A DNA stretch of 64,000 bases from Cryptomeria japonica (lineage: Eukaryota; Streptophyta; Pinopsida; Cupressales; Cupressaceae), in NCBI RefSeq assembly GCF_030272615.1, contig NC_081407.1, positions 155,105,548 to 155,169,547 of the forward strand. Direction: 5' to 3'. This document shows, piece after piece, positions 35,303 to 46,812 of the stretch (positions are counted from its first letter, which is position 1; each line of letters opens with the position of its first letter). A model generated the notes under the pieces. That model worked only from the letters and a program-made list of their open reading frames with translations, made no database searches and had not been told where the DNA came from. The position numbers were made by a program, and so were the translations under genes.

Positions 35303-36390
35303 ATGGCTAGAGGAAGAGGAAGAGGGAGAGGAAGAGGAAGAGGAAGGGGTAATGGAAGACGTACTAGGAGTCAAAGGGAAGAAAACCATGAGGAAAACCA
35401 TGAGGGAAACCATGAAGAAAACCATGAGGAAGACCATGAAGAGGATCGACACAACCCAGGAAATAACGAAGATGGGGTCAAAGCTATAATCGACCTTCTA
35501 ACCAAACAAAGAGATAAAATCAACTTCTTGGAACAATCAATGCAGGACCTTAGGGAAACACAGAATGACTTTGAAAATAGAAGTGGTACTGAAAATGGAA
35601 TCCCTGGTAGCAATCAAGGGAATATGATGGGTAATAGAAAAGAAAATAACATATTGGAACTCTCCAAGGACTTAAAGAAAATCACCCCTTGTAAGTTCGA
35701 TGGGAGGCAAATTGGTGAAGGAGCTGAGAATTGGTTAAATGAAATGGAAAAGTATTTTGAACTAAGATATTTTATCAAAACAACCAAGGCTTTATGGGGT
35801 TCCTATCAACTCATAGGGGAGGCAGCTAGTTGGTGGACCAACACCAAGGAACAAAATGGGTATAGCAGGGATACAGTCACATGAGATCAATTTATTCAGC
35901 ACTTCCAAGAGAGGTGGCTCCCTCAATTGTTCTTTGATGATAAGGTGACAGAATTCCATAATCTACGTCAAGGGCCCCTATCCGTTCAACAATATTGGGA
36001 TAAGTTCGCCAAGTTGCTTAAATATGTACCTATGTACCAGAAAGATGAAGAAGGCCAAGCAAGGAAGTTCATTTTGGGGCTAAATACCAACATAGGGGCA
36101 GAGGTTGACATGCATGGGCCCAAAAACATGAACAAAGTACTTGAAAAGTCCCTAAGGCAAGAGAGGAAGATTCAAACACTAGCAGGGCGGAACTATAATG
36201 GGAACCACTCATTTAAAAGGAAGCTGGAATTCAATGGGAACACTAATTTCAATAAAGGTCAAAGGAATAATTCTTCCGAAAGAAGGCCACCTCCTAATCA
36301 ATATAAGAGGAATGGAAATAATAATAATAATAACAGGGGCAATAATAACAGAGGCAACTATAACAGGAATGACTAGCAGAACAGGGTAAC
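35303..36390 (+). pseudogene. Gypsy-1 gag, N-terminal part (split by a solo LTR)
   Basis: Gag forms the virus-like particle. The frame starts at ATG 35303 with an Arg/Gly-rich head (MARGRGRGRGRGRG) and an acidic NHEE repeat, then the retrotransposon gag domain (about 35680-36180; GEGAENWLNEMEKYFELR, then FxLRQGPLSVQQYWDKFAKL). A basic Asn-rich linker follows (NNNNRGNNNRGNYNR). In-frame stops are TGA at 35882-35884 and TAG at 36374-36376. At 36390 the solo LTR interrupts the gene, which resumes at 37553 in the matching frame. Confidence 0.9.
36386..36390. repeat. Left TSD of the solo LTR (GTAAC)
   Basis: GTAAC is repeated at 37548-37552, flanking the insertion. Confidence 0.88.
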
Positions 36391-37547
36391 TGTTAGGCCC
36401 AATATGGAAAGCTAATGTACTAAGAGGGGAGGGGTGAATCAGTACTCCAAAAATTTTCTTTAATATTAACCTTACTGTTATGCATAAATAGAATAGTGCA
36501 GTAACATAAAATAAAGTTAAAACAAACAGATAACAATCATACATGATTCACTCCATAACACATATATTTTGGTTACGCGGAGACTCTTGGTTAGAGAGAA
36601 AAACTGCGGTGGGGATGGCACCCACAACTTCACTACTGGAATAATAAAGATTGCTTGGTTAGAGCTACATTTAGCTATTTCTGATAGCTTACCCTGTTAG
36701 GAGTAACAAGATCTATTAGATCTACCTTGCTAAAGGATTTTACAACATTGATCTGAATGCTGCACCTGGTTAGAGGCTTTACAATTTATAGACTTGGTTA
36801 GAGTCTTTTACCCTGTTAAAGGTTTCTCTTTCAACTTCACAATATTACAATAATATTATTACAAATATCTGCAACTTTACATCTAAAATGTTATAGTAGA
36901 TTCTATGTGCTCTGAATAAGATTACCTTGCTTATAGCATACCTCGGTAACCCATATTGTCACTCGGTAAACCCTTCTGTTTACTCTGTTCTTTGACTGTT
37001 CTCTGATAACCTTCTCGGTGACCTCTCTGTGTCTCTGTAACAGTCTTCCTTCACACATACACACATTTTACTCTCATCTCATGCTATATAAATAGATCTC
37101 TTAAAGCGGTGATCTAATTCATTGCTTCGATCTTACAAACAAGATTCCTCGAATGAATAACTAAACAAAATATTTCATTGGTTAGATTGACCTTGCAATC
37201 ATACACAATCTTCTAGTGCAATTTCCAATGTAATAACGGTTAGATGTGCCTTGATCTTGTAACATGTTTTCATGTGCATGTCTAGGTTCAATGTATCTGG
37301 TAACACGTTTCACTCAATGAATATCAATTCGGTGTGTTAACTTTATTGCACGGTAGCCATAAAAAGATACTCGGTAAACAGCTTGGTGAATACTGCATTC
37401 TGTGACTACTTTCTTCTGTAACCGACTAGACTGTGAATACCAACTTCTCTGTGTGTACCGACTGCATGATTCAGTAATGCTAACTGACTAGAATATATAG
37501 TATGACTTTGAATATAAAAAATAATGGCAATTTGATAAGTAGTAACA
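36391..37547. mobile_element. Solo LTR inside Gypsy-1 gag
   Basis: The 1157 bp sequence starts TGTTAGG and ends AGTAACA, giving TG..CA termini with the short inverted repeat TGTTA/TAACA, and is flanked by the 5 bp duplication GTAAC. It contains no PBS, PPT or coding sequence. The best explanation is an LTR left by recombination between the two LTRs of an inserted element. The family is unknown and does not match the other LTRs in the window. Orientation cannot be decided. Confidence 0.85.
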
Positions 37548-37552
37548 GTAAC
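37548..37552. repeat. Right TSD of the solo LTR (GTAAC)
   Basis: Second copy of GTAAC. Removing 36391-37552 rejoins the gag frame. Confidence 0.88.
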
Positions 37553-38640
37553 TTATCCACCCAGGGCCAATGAAACAAGGAATGATCCCCCTAGGAATCA
37601 AGGTAGGAGGGGTCCTCCAGGTGGATGCTTCATGTGTGGGGGAAACCATTTTGCTAGAGAGTGTCCCAAGATGCAAGGACAGATTAGGGCCAATCAACCC
37701 CAACAAGGGCCCCAACAAAGGATTCATGCAACAGTTAGGAACCGAAGAGGAAGATACCAGAATGTTCCCGTGGAAACTACAGGTACACTATTTGAACAAC
37801 CAATTTCAATTCTAATTGACACTAGATCATTTGAATGTTTCATCTCACCTAAATTAGTAAGAAAATATGCATTAAAAGCTAATCAAATGGAGTCATCATG
37901 GACGGTTCAATATGGGGATAAGGCAACTAGGGAAGTAACTAAGTGTTTGCCAAGGGAAAGGGTACAATTTCCTGAGTTTGAAACAAGGGTAGATCTTTAT
38001 GTGGTACCCCTAGGATTATATGAAGTAATTATTGGAATGAGTTGGTTAATAGACCATCAAGCTAATGTAGATTGCTATAACAAAGTTTTTGAATGTTTGG
38101 ATGATGGGGGGAAGGAGGTCAAAATCCAAGGAAAGTTTAAACCCATTAATATAGAAACCATCTCAACCATGCAATTAAAGAAGGAAAGAAGAAGAGGAGG
38201 CCTAATCTATATGGTTGAAATTGATGAAGGAAAAGAGGAAAATACCCCCTTCTTAAAGGAATTCAAGGATGTATTTCCAGAAGAGTTACTCAGCTTACCC
38301 CTTAAAAGGAAGTTTGACTTTTCTATCGAAGTACTATGAGGAGCTGAACCAGTATCAAGGGCACCTTACTGAATGAACACAACTAAATTGCAAGAGCTCA
38401 AAATGCAATTAGAGGAACTCTTAGCTAAGGGATTAATAAGGCCAAGTGTATCACCATGGGGAGTGCCAATCTTATTTGTTAAGAAGAAGGATGGAACCTT
38501 AAGACTATGCATCGACTATAGGATGTTGAACAAGGTCACCATAAAGATTAGGTATCCCTTACCTTGCATAGAGGATCTTTTTGACCAAATGAAAGGAGCA
38601 GCAGTTTTCTCAAAGATAGACCTCCGGTCAGGGTACCATC
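37553..38640 (+). pseudogene. Gypsy-1 gag zinc knuckle, protease and N-terminal reverse transcriptase
   Basis: It continues the polyprotein. The nucleocapsid zinc knuckle CFMCGGNHFAREC (37627-37665) is a CX2CX3HX4C form. The aspartic protease region near 37805-38080 reads ILIDTRSFECFIS where the family has DTG or DSG, so the catalytic triad glycine is lost. The reverse transcriptase N-terminus follows ([43 protein letters not shown]) and stops abruptly at 38640 where Gypsy-2 inserted. Stops are at 38337-38339 and 38370-38372. Confidence 0.9.
38636..38640. repeat. Left TSD of Gypsy-2 (CCATC)
   Basis: CCATC is repeated at 58043-58047. It lies inside the Gypsy-1 reverse transcriptase, after RSGYH. 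Confidence 0.95.
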
Positions 38641-39391
38641 TGTAGACACCTAAAATTGTCCAGTCTAATTAATTAATTAAATAAATCTTTATTTATTTAA
38701 TTAATTCATTTATCTTCTTCTAGCCTTATTTCTCATTTAAATAAATACATTTATTTATTTAAATTATCATTTTCCTAAATTAAATAAATATCTTATTTAT
38801 TTAATTGATCCCACTTCTTCTATTAATTAAATAAATCTTTATTTATTTAATTAATTCATTAACCTTTTCCACCTATGACACATGTCATTCATCTCTTAAT
38901 TCATACACTACCTACCCCTTTCATTATTTTGTTATTTCTTTTACCTACCCTCTAATCCTAGCCGACCTCCTTTTTACACCTCTCAATCTTATCCCTCCAT
39001 TTCATATTGTGTCTTCTATTTAAGGAGATGCTTCCTTCATTGTCAAACCCTAATGACTCACCCTAATGACTCATGCTAATGATCTTTCATGCAACTTGCT
39101 ACACTACGATCCTACTTGCAACCACATTCCGTTCTTTGTTGAGCTCTTGTGCATATAAAAATCTGAGAGCAAATATATCAAACAAGATCAATGGAGATAG
39201 GAAGAATGGAGATCAAAACCCTATTGGACATGTGATGGTATAATCTTTGTGATTTCATTTGATTTGCATTGTCTTAGGTAATCTTCATATGTTATGGTGG
39301 ATCTTTGTTGATTGTTAGGCTAGGGTTTGGTGGTTGAATTCATTTAGCCTTTCAATATTGTTATTATTGTTATCCATTTTCACCATGAACA
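38641..39391 (+). repeat. Gypsy-2 5' LTR
   Basis: 751 bp, TG..CA. Relative to 57249-58042 it lacks about 43 bp within the AATTAAATAAAT-type repeats near its start and differs by one substitution (39182 region, AACAAG versus AGCAAG). It is AT-rich with repeated ATTTATTTAATT. Confidence 0.95.
39150..39162 (+). promoter_or_regulatory. Candidate TATA box in the Gypsy-2 5' LTR
   Basis: GCATATAAAAATC lies about 240 bp before the LTR end, downstream of a GAGCTCTTG phrase. An alternative is CTATTTAAGG at about 39016. The same sites occur in the 3' LTR near 57800. Promoter function is inferred from position only. Confidence 0.5.
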
Positions 39392-39413
39392 TTTTGGCAC
39401 GCCCGGTGGGACC
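39392..39413 (+). promoter_or_regulatory. Gypsy-2 primer-binding site region
   Basis: TTTTGGCACGCCCGGTGGG directly follows the LTR. TGGCACGCCCGG would be the PBS core. It is not the initiator-Met type used by Gypsy-1 and Copia. I cannot assign the tRNA with certainty. Confidence 0.7.
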
Positions 39414-39502
39414 CTTGTCCCTTTGCATTTAACATTTTTGTTGCAGATTTCGCAGTTTTGAAGTTGCAGATCGGACAATTTTCGACGACATTTTAGGTTT
39501 TT

Positions 39503-39760
39503 TCGCGTCTGTGAGCGTTCGGATCGCGTTTTTGTGTTTCAGAAGCGTCTGCAATATCGTTAATCGCGCCTGTGTCTTTGCCAATTTTATTTTTGCAGGT
39601 TTCTGGAAACGCGTCTGTGAATTTAAATCGCGTCTGTGCTTGATCTTATCGCGTCTGTGTTCGGGAAACGCGTCTGCGGTATCCAAGCGCGTCTGTGCAT
39701 TACAGAACCGCGTCTGTGTCGTATAGACACGTTTGTGTCTGGTATAACTGCGTCTATGTT
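39503..39760 (+). repeat. CGCGTCTGTG motif cluster 1 (about 12 copies)
   Basis: Copies of CGCGTCTGTG or one- to two-base variants recur every ~15-25 bp (for example 39503, 39608, 39627, 39648, 39684 and 39706) separated by unrelated spacers. The motif is conserved while the spacers are not, which differs from an ordinary tandem repeat. Confidence 0.85.
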
Positions 39761-40949
39761 TTCTGTTTTGCAAATTTTTCAATTTTCTTTAATTCGGGTT
39801 TTCGGATTTTGTACTTAGGGTTTCAGATCTGGTTTATTTTCGGCTAACCCTTGCAGATCTAGCTAACCAAGTTTGTGCAGCTTGCTTTGGAGGCAAAACA
39901 TTTTTGTTGAAGGCCCCTTTTTACAAAGTCTTTTGGGTTTTCTAAAATTTACCTAACTTGTGTGCTTACAGGAAGGGGTTATCATTTGAAACAACCCAAA
40001 CTACTAATAATCTTGTTGCAGGGCCTTGGCTAGGGTTTTGTAATTTTGTTGTGTGCCTTGTTTTCATAGGTTAGCAAACACTTCCATTGGTGCACTAAAA
40101 TTGAATCATTGTCTTTTGTGTCTTGAGCAATAGGCTCTTTTTGTTTAATCTTTAGAGGGTCTGTCTTCCCGTGTGGTCATTAGGACTACTAGTGAGAAGA
40201 GAACGACCCAAGTAGTAGCGAGGAAAACCCACCTCATCCGAACCACTATAATCAAATGTATTCATGGTGAAAACTATGAATAACGTGTGCTGATTAGTTC
40301 ATACCGACACTATGTCTCCCCATAAACCCATTTGATCAAATTTATTTGATCATTTGTAGGGCGTAACCCCTACTGACTGGGAGCCTTCTGTATTTACAGA
40401 GCTGAAAGTGCCACATGAGCGGATGCCCTTACTAGCACCTTTTTGTTTTAGAAGCCCAAATCCTTCTAGTTGTTGGGGCAGGAGGTCGGACCTCTGGTAG
40501 CGGCCCACACACATACGGTTCTTAGTAGAGATACAAAGTTCGCCATGGGGAGTTTTCATGGGGACTGATGCTTGGCTGACCTGAGAAGTGAGTGCCGAGG
40601 GTGGAGCTAGTGAGGTCAAGCATCTAAGTATCCGCTCTGAATAGCGTAGCCTCGGGGGTAAAACCCTATGTGGGATCAACAACTATTGTCTTGGCCAGCC
40701 CTAAGATTTGTGCTTGTCTTATGCTAAACACTCAAACATTCAAGACAAAACAACAAAACATTGTGTCTTTTGTGTCTTCAAGTGTATGCAAAACTTTTTA
40801 CATCAAACAACACACTTTTGGAGTCTAAACAGTTTACAAACATTGAGTCATCAACATTGTGTCCTCTTGTCACGAAAAACAGTCAAACAGTCGGATTTGG
40901 TCACAACAAAACAATTTCACAGATCGAAAAAAAATTGTACTAAGGTTAC

Positions 40950-41105
40950 AGAAACGCGTCTGTGTCTGTTCTAACCGCGTCTGCGTCATCTAATAGCGTC
41001 TGTGAAGGGCAGAATAGTGTCTGTGTTTTTATCCACGTTTGCATAAAATAGAGAAGCGTCTGTGTCTGGGAATCGCGTCTGTGAAGTATACAGAGGCGTC
41101 TGTGT
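40950..41105 (+). repeat. CGCGTCTGTG motif cluster 2 (about 8 copies)
   Basis: The same motif reappears after a 1.2 kb gap (about 40952, 40973, 40991, 41011, 41053, 41072 and 41093) with similar spacing and different spacers. Confidence 0.85.
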
Positions 41106-41597
41106 CAGGAATTGAAAACTTTAACAGTCCAGCAAACAAAAGAAATCAGTTTCGGAATACTTGAGCTTCCTAGGTTGTTTCTTCAGGTTTCATCTAGCAT
41201 TCAACCTGTCTTTGGGTCTCACATAGTCCATCATTGCTTCACATCTCATTTTACATTCATACTTGTCCAAACTTGAGTCAAAAGGTCACTTGCTTGTCCT
41301 CATCATACTTTGTCAACACACTACATACAACAACACTTTGCTAAGTGGTCCCTCATCAAGGTTTCTTACCTTTGGGTCTCATTTGGTCTTACTTAGAGTC
41401 AATGTCAGCTTACCTCATCAAGAGAAACGATCCTCTCTTTGGAAGTCACACCTACTATACTACTTACATACTTGGTCTTACACTTTGGACATTGCAAGTA
41501 CACCTCAAGATTCATTTACACTCCATACAACTCTTGGTCTTCCATACTATTGTCATTTTTCATCTAGTCTCTCACATATTGGTCAAACACCTAGTTC

Positions 41598-42606
41598 ATG
41601 GTTGAAACCCGCCTTCAAAAATCTAGGAGAATAGCTAAAGAAGCTCAAGAATCCGTAAACATGAGTTCTTATGAGTATGACAATGATCTATTCTACAATC
41701 CTGAGCACACTACATTACCAGACATGAATGTTTATAGACACAATCCAAATGTGGAAAGCGCAAATACTATAAACAACAATGCTACACACAATGACAATGT
41801 TGACAACTCTTCAATACTATCAGCAGACATAGAAGAATCCATAATGAATCCTCATTTCAATAGATTGGTTGAAGAGATAATGAGGAGAGATCGTCAGTAC
41901 TTTTTACACATGATGGCACAAAGTGGAGCTAAAATACCGCATGATTTTGACTTATCTCAACTTATGGAAAGTCGACCCTCCCAACAAACTCAACCCAACA
42001 TGGATCAAAGGAGACCAAATAGTGGAGGAAATAGAGGACCGAATAATATGATGCCTGAGTCACCATCAGTTTTGCTTCAAAAGCTAGCAATCCCACATAC
42101 ACAAGCTCAAACATATGATACTTACACTCAAAGACCATCATGGAGGCCTTATGTGGATAGATATGCTCAATCACATGCTCAAGGTATGGATCAATCAAAA
42201 CAAGTGGACACTCAAGGACATCCTCAAAATTTTGACACAAGGAGACCTCATGTCAAAATTGGGGGCAACACAATGGAAAATGAAAGACCTATTGAATATG
42301 GTATATATGCACAAAATAGGTATGGGGTTCCCCAACAAGAAGTTATGCCAAGTGCTCCATATATACCACAACAATATAGACCTCCATACGGACATGTCTA
42401 CAATCAGTATCATCCATACATGCAACAAGCTCCTCCTCAAATGGGTGTTTCAAACATGGGGTATGCTACAAGAAATCAATCTCCTCCCAAGAATAATTTG
42501 GAGCAACAAATTAGGGATCTACAAAAGAAAATGGAGGACATGAGTACATCAAAACCTACATACACTATGAGAGATATATGTCCTTATCCCTTTGATAAGA
42601 GCATTC
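41598..42606 (+). pseudogene. Gypsy-2 gag, N-terminal part (cut by Copia)
   Basis: The frame begins at ATG 41598 (MVETRLQKSRRIAKEAQE). This part is hydrophilic, rich in Asn, Gln and Pro, with a Tyr/Pro/Gln-rich region (42330-42470). It has no stop up to 42606, where the Copia element inserts after RDICPYPFDKS. The last five bases before the junction are the TSD CATTC, and the same frame resumes at 47707. Confidence 0.9.
42602..42606. repeat. Left TSD of Copia (CATTC)
   Basis: CATTC is repeated at 47707-47711. Confidence 0.93.
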
Positions 42607-43500
42607 TGTAAGGAAGTTAAGTAGCGGAAACAACTTCCTACGCTAACCTTGAGAGGAGGGTAATGCAAAACTTTTTCAGATCGTTACAACAGTTACATAA
42701 AATAGAAATAGATATAATAGCAATCATACCACAACACAGTGATTTACGTGGGGAAAACCCTTTCGGGAGAAAAACCCCACCCTCCAAAAGCAGCTCAATA
42801 TTTTATTCAGCAATCAAAAATAGATTACAACATACTTGCAGAGCAAGCTCTTTGCAAGAGTACCACTAATCAGAGATTCAGAGGCAACTCAATAGCCATG
42901 AGACTCTTACACACAACCTCTATCTCACACACCTCATAAATAGGAGATACAATACAAGAAACCGTCAAACGGTATTACAAAACCATGGGCTAAAACCACC
43001 CAATAAGGTGTAGCTGACCTTGTCTCCCTTCTAGACACCCTATGACATGTTAAAGCACACATCAACATGTGTCGCTCCCCTTTACAGCTCATTTATGTAT
43101 CCGATACAAATTATTTTTCCTATTTCAGGAGTACAAACTTCCGGAGGCCATAACTTGAGAACCGGGTGTCCGATTGACGAACCGTTTGAAGCGTCGGAAA
43201 GCTCGCGAAGTGCTCTATCACCTCGTAACCTGCCTCACCGGTTACGGCCACTTTTCAGGGCATTTCGGAGCCTCTAAAGTCCCCAAAATTAATTTTAAAT
43301 ATTTTATTGCACCCCTCCAAGATGAAAACATTAATATCTTCAAAACTAGCTGTGACCTTGCGACACAACTTTACCGGAATGCTTATCTAACCAACCAGAA
43401 GCTTTAGGGAGAGTTTCGCACCATTTCGTGCTCAAATGAAAAATTACTATAAATAGTAACCTCGCATAAATGCAAGGTTGAGACACCATTTTTCCCAACA
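42607..43500 (-). repeat. Copia 3' LTR (left on the + strand)
   Basis: 894 bp, equal in length to the other copy. On the element's strand it is preceded by the PPT. Confidence 0.95.
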
Positions 43501-43516
43501 AATCTCCCACTTGTCG
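43501..43516 (-). promoter_or_regulatory. Copia polypurine tract
   Basis: On the reverse strand ACAAGTGGGAGATT lies immediately before the 3' LTR. This is the usual copia plus-strand primer. Confidence 0.85.
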
Positions 43517-43556
43517 AACACCTTGCAAGAGCGGAAGGGAATGTCAACACAATGAA

Positions 43557-46500
43557 TCAATTGCTAGGGGCCATAAGGCCGATAAACTCTGAACACCATC
43601 TAAACTTCTCTGTGCTCACAGCCTTAGTTAAAGTATCTGCAACATTCATCAAAGTTTCCACCTTAACCAGCTTCACCCTACCATCTTCGACCATATCTCT
43701 AACAAAATGATACTGAACATCAATATGTTTGGTTCGAGCATGAAATGTCGGGTTCTTAGCTAGGCTAATTGCACTTTGACTGTCACAGTAAATTGTCACT
43801 GTACCTTGTTTTATTCCAATATCTGAACACAGTCTCTTAAGCCAAATGGCCTCTTTACAAGCATGAAGGAAAGCAGTTTTCACATCCATTTGCTCAACCT
43901 CTAAATCATAAGCAGTAGCAATAGAAAGCAAAAATCTAATGGATGTCATTTTTGCAACAGGAGAAAATATCTCACCGTAATCAACACCCTCAACCTGAGA
44001 GTAGCCTTTTGCAACCAACCTTGCTTTATACTTCTCAATGCTTCCATCTGAACCAATCTTTTTCTTGAACACCCATTTACAACCAACAGGTTTTTGTCCT
44101 TCAGGCAATGTTACAAGATCCCATGTATCATTCTTTTTCAAAGTTGCCATTTCTTCCTCCATAGAAATCTTCCAGGATTCTACATCATTCATACCTAATG
44201 CCTCTTCTACAGATTTCGGTTCATCCACACTAGTATTCAGAGCAAAAATACATCTCCAATCATCAGGTGAATACCTTTCAGGTGGTTGTCTATGTCTTGT
44301 AGACCTTCGAACAAGCTGAGTTGGAGGTTCTTCCTCCTCTTTTGAAGATTCAGAGCTAGACGAGCTCTCCTCAAATTCTTGCCTATCTAGGGGTCTCGAT
44401 TCAACTCTTTCAGGTGTAGAAGGAAGTTGAATCACATCTTATTTTTTAGTCTGTTCTGGCTGCAATGTAACAGAAGGAGACTTAATTTCTCTAAAAATAA
44501 CACTTCTACTGTGAATTACCTTTTGTGCAACAGGGTCCCAAAGCTTGTATCCTTTCACACCATAACTATACCCGATGAAGATACATTTCACAACCTTGTT
44601 CTCTAACTTTGTTCGCTTCTCCTTTGGCACATGTGCATATGCCTCGCAACCAAAAACTCTAAGATGTCTCAATGAAGGCTTGTGACCTGACCATGCTTCC
44701 ATAGGCATTTTATCAACAAGAGCTGATGTAGGAGACCTGTTAATCAGGTAGCAAGCAGTGGCAACAGCTTCAGCCCAAAACTTTTGTTCGAGACTAGCAC
44801 CACTCAACATACTCCTAGCCTTCTCCATCAGTGTCCTGTTCATTCTTTCTGCAACTCCATTCTGCTGTGGAGAATACGGAGTTGTCTTCTGCCTGTTAAT
44901 TCCACAGTCTTTACAGAATCTATCAAAATCATTAGAGCAAAACTCACCACCATTATCAGTTCTCAAACATTTTATTTTCTTTCCAGTCTGCAACTCAACC
45001 ATTGCTTTAAATTCTTTAAAACGACTAAAAACTTTAGATTTACTCTTTAGAAAATAAACCCATGTCCTTCTACTAAAATCGTCAATAAATGAAACATAAT
45101 ATGTGGATTTTCCAATCGAAGAGACATCTACTGGACCAAACACATCAGAATGGATAAGATCCAAAACACCACAAGTTTTATGAGAACTCGAGTAAAACTG
45201 AACGCGATTTTGTTTTCCATAAATGCAATGCTCACAAAAATCAAAGTCAAGATTACAGTCATTCAAACCTTCAACAAGGTTTTTATTTTTCAAGGTCCTT
45301 AGACCCTTTTCTCCAATGTGGCCAAGTCTCTGGTGCCATAACATAGTCTTCTCTGCAGGTAACTTTGCTTCAGACGAAAGAGCACCCTTAGGTACCCAAA
45401 AACCATTTCCATCTGCTGAAGGTGAAACCTTCAAATCTTCCAGTGAAGTATCCGCAGATTTACTTTTTACAGAAGTGCTATTACACTCAATAGTGTATGC
45501 TTTAAGCTTATACAAAGTGCCAAACCTGACACCTCTAGCAACTACCATAGCACCCTTAATCATCTTACATCCTGCTTCAGAAAAGACTACCTGCACACCC
45601 GCATCTATCAGTTTGCTCATAGATAACAGGTTTCGTTTTAATCCAGGGATATGCAGCACACCATTAATCCTTTTTATTCTACCATCAGAAAACCTGATTC
45701 TAACTTTACCTCGACCAACAATGTCTAGATGTGAATCATCACCCAAGTACACCTTATCTCCATTAAATCCTTCATATTCAGAAAACCAATCTCTATTGGA
45801 AGTCATATGAAAAGATGCACCTGAGTCAATTAGCCAGGCATCATTACCTGCATGAGTCGCCAAAGCCGCAATAAATGCATCACCATCTTCCTTGTCGGAC
45901 TCAGAATCAGAATCGAACTTTTTCTTTTTCTTCTTCTTCTTTTCTTCTTTGCAGTCCTTATGGATGTGACCCGGTTTACCACAATTCCAGCAAATGACTT
46001 TGGACTTTCCAGGAGATTTTGATCTCCCTTTGGATTTGGACTTGTCGCGCTTCTCATTCTTCTTGCCTTTCTCCTTAGGTCTTCCACGAACGATTAGGGC
46101 TTCCTTTGAACTAATGGATACCTTCCTTCGCATCTCTTCACCGAGTAGGGCACCCACTACGTCTTCAGATTTCAAAACAACAGAAGTACTACCGATAGCC
46201 ATAACAAGAGAATCCCATGAATCAGGCAAAGAACAAAGCAAGATCTGACATTTCTCCTCCTCGTCCATCTTAACACCGACGGATACTAATTGAGCCACCA
46301 ACATATTGAATGCTTCCAGGTGGTCTGCAATTCGTCCACCTTCTTCCATCTTCAAGGAATACAATTTCTTTCTTAAGAAAATTTGATTTAATAAAGATTT
46401 CACTTGATACATCTCACCAAGCTTAGTCCATAGCTTCTTTGCAGAGTTCTCTTCATGGACATTGATTAGAACAGAGTCTGCCAGGCACAGTCTGATTAGA

Positions 46501-46688
46501 CCCTTGGCTTTTCGGTCCATAACATCATACTGAGTTGCCGCAGTAGGATCTGAGGGCCTTTGGACATTCGCATCAACAACATCCCAAAGATCTCGATCTA
46601 TTAACAGATCTTCCATCTTCAGCGTCCACATCTCAAAATTACTTCCATTAAATTTCTCCACCTCTATTCTCCCTGACGAACTCGCCAT
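43557..46688 (-). pseudogene. Copia gag-pol polyprotein with one stop and an internal RT/RNase H deletion
   Basis: The frame starts at ATG 46688 (MASSSGRIEVEKFNGSNF) and reads to 44439 without a break. It encodes the copia gag domain, the zinc knuckle CWNCGKPGHIHKDC (about 45950-45995), protease with WLIDSGASFHMTS (near 45810), the integrase zinc domain (WHQRLGHIG..CEHC, near 45210-45340) and the catalytic core with IHSDVFGPV, RTDNGGEF and QQNGVAERMNR. A single TAA at 44439-44441 follows, then the same frame continues to 43557. RT starts normally (CKWVFKKKIG, YKARLVAKGYSQ, EQMDVKTAFLH), but at 43858-43866 it joins directly to ACKEAIWLKRL of the RNase H domain. The RT active-site segment is therefore absent, roughly 300 residues by family standard. 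The fusion stays in frame and the C-terminal RNase H end (YCDSQSAISLAKNP) remains. Confidence 0.95.
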
Positions 46689-46799
46689 CTGAATATTCCT
46701 ACAACAAGATCAAAAAGTGTCTTCTGCACAAGCTCCCACTCAAATCTGGATTAGTTCAAAAAACCCAACTGCCTACAATTGAAACCAAAGGTGATCAGG

Positions 46800-46812
46800 C
46801 TCTGATACCATT
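46800..46812 (-). promoter_or_regulatory. Copia primer-binding site (initiator Met tRNA)
   Basis: The reverse strand reads TGGTATCAGAGCC directly after the LTR end (..CTTCCTTACA plus AA). This is the classic copia PBS and sets the element's orientation. Confidence 0.95.

Larger units (their letters stand above)
39414..41597 (+). other. Gypsy-2 long leader
   Basis: A 2.2 kb non-coding leader between the PBS and gag. It holds two clusters of the CGCGTCTGTG motif (39503-39760 and 40950-41105) and, between them, a GC-richer block (40345-40690). Open frames such as 39511-39726, with recurring Arg-Val-Cys, are by-products of the motif. Confidence 0.7.

Noticed and set aside
39511-39818. Leader ORFs with recurring Arg-Val-Cys
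   Set aside because: The Cys pattern follows the CGCGTCTGTG DNA motif, and adjacent frames are also open; no conservation argument is possible from one copy.
44758-46248. Forward-strand open frames across the Copia element (up to 195 codons)
   Set aside because: They are shadows of the long reverse-strand gag-pol frame, which has all the domain motifs.
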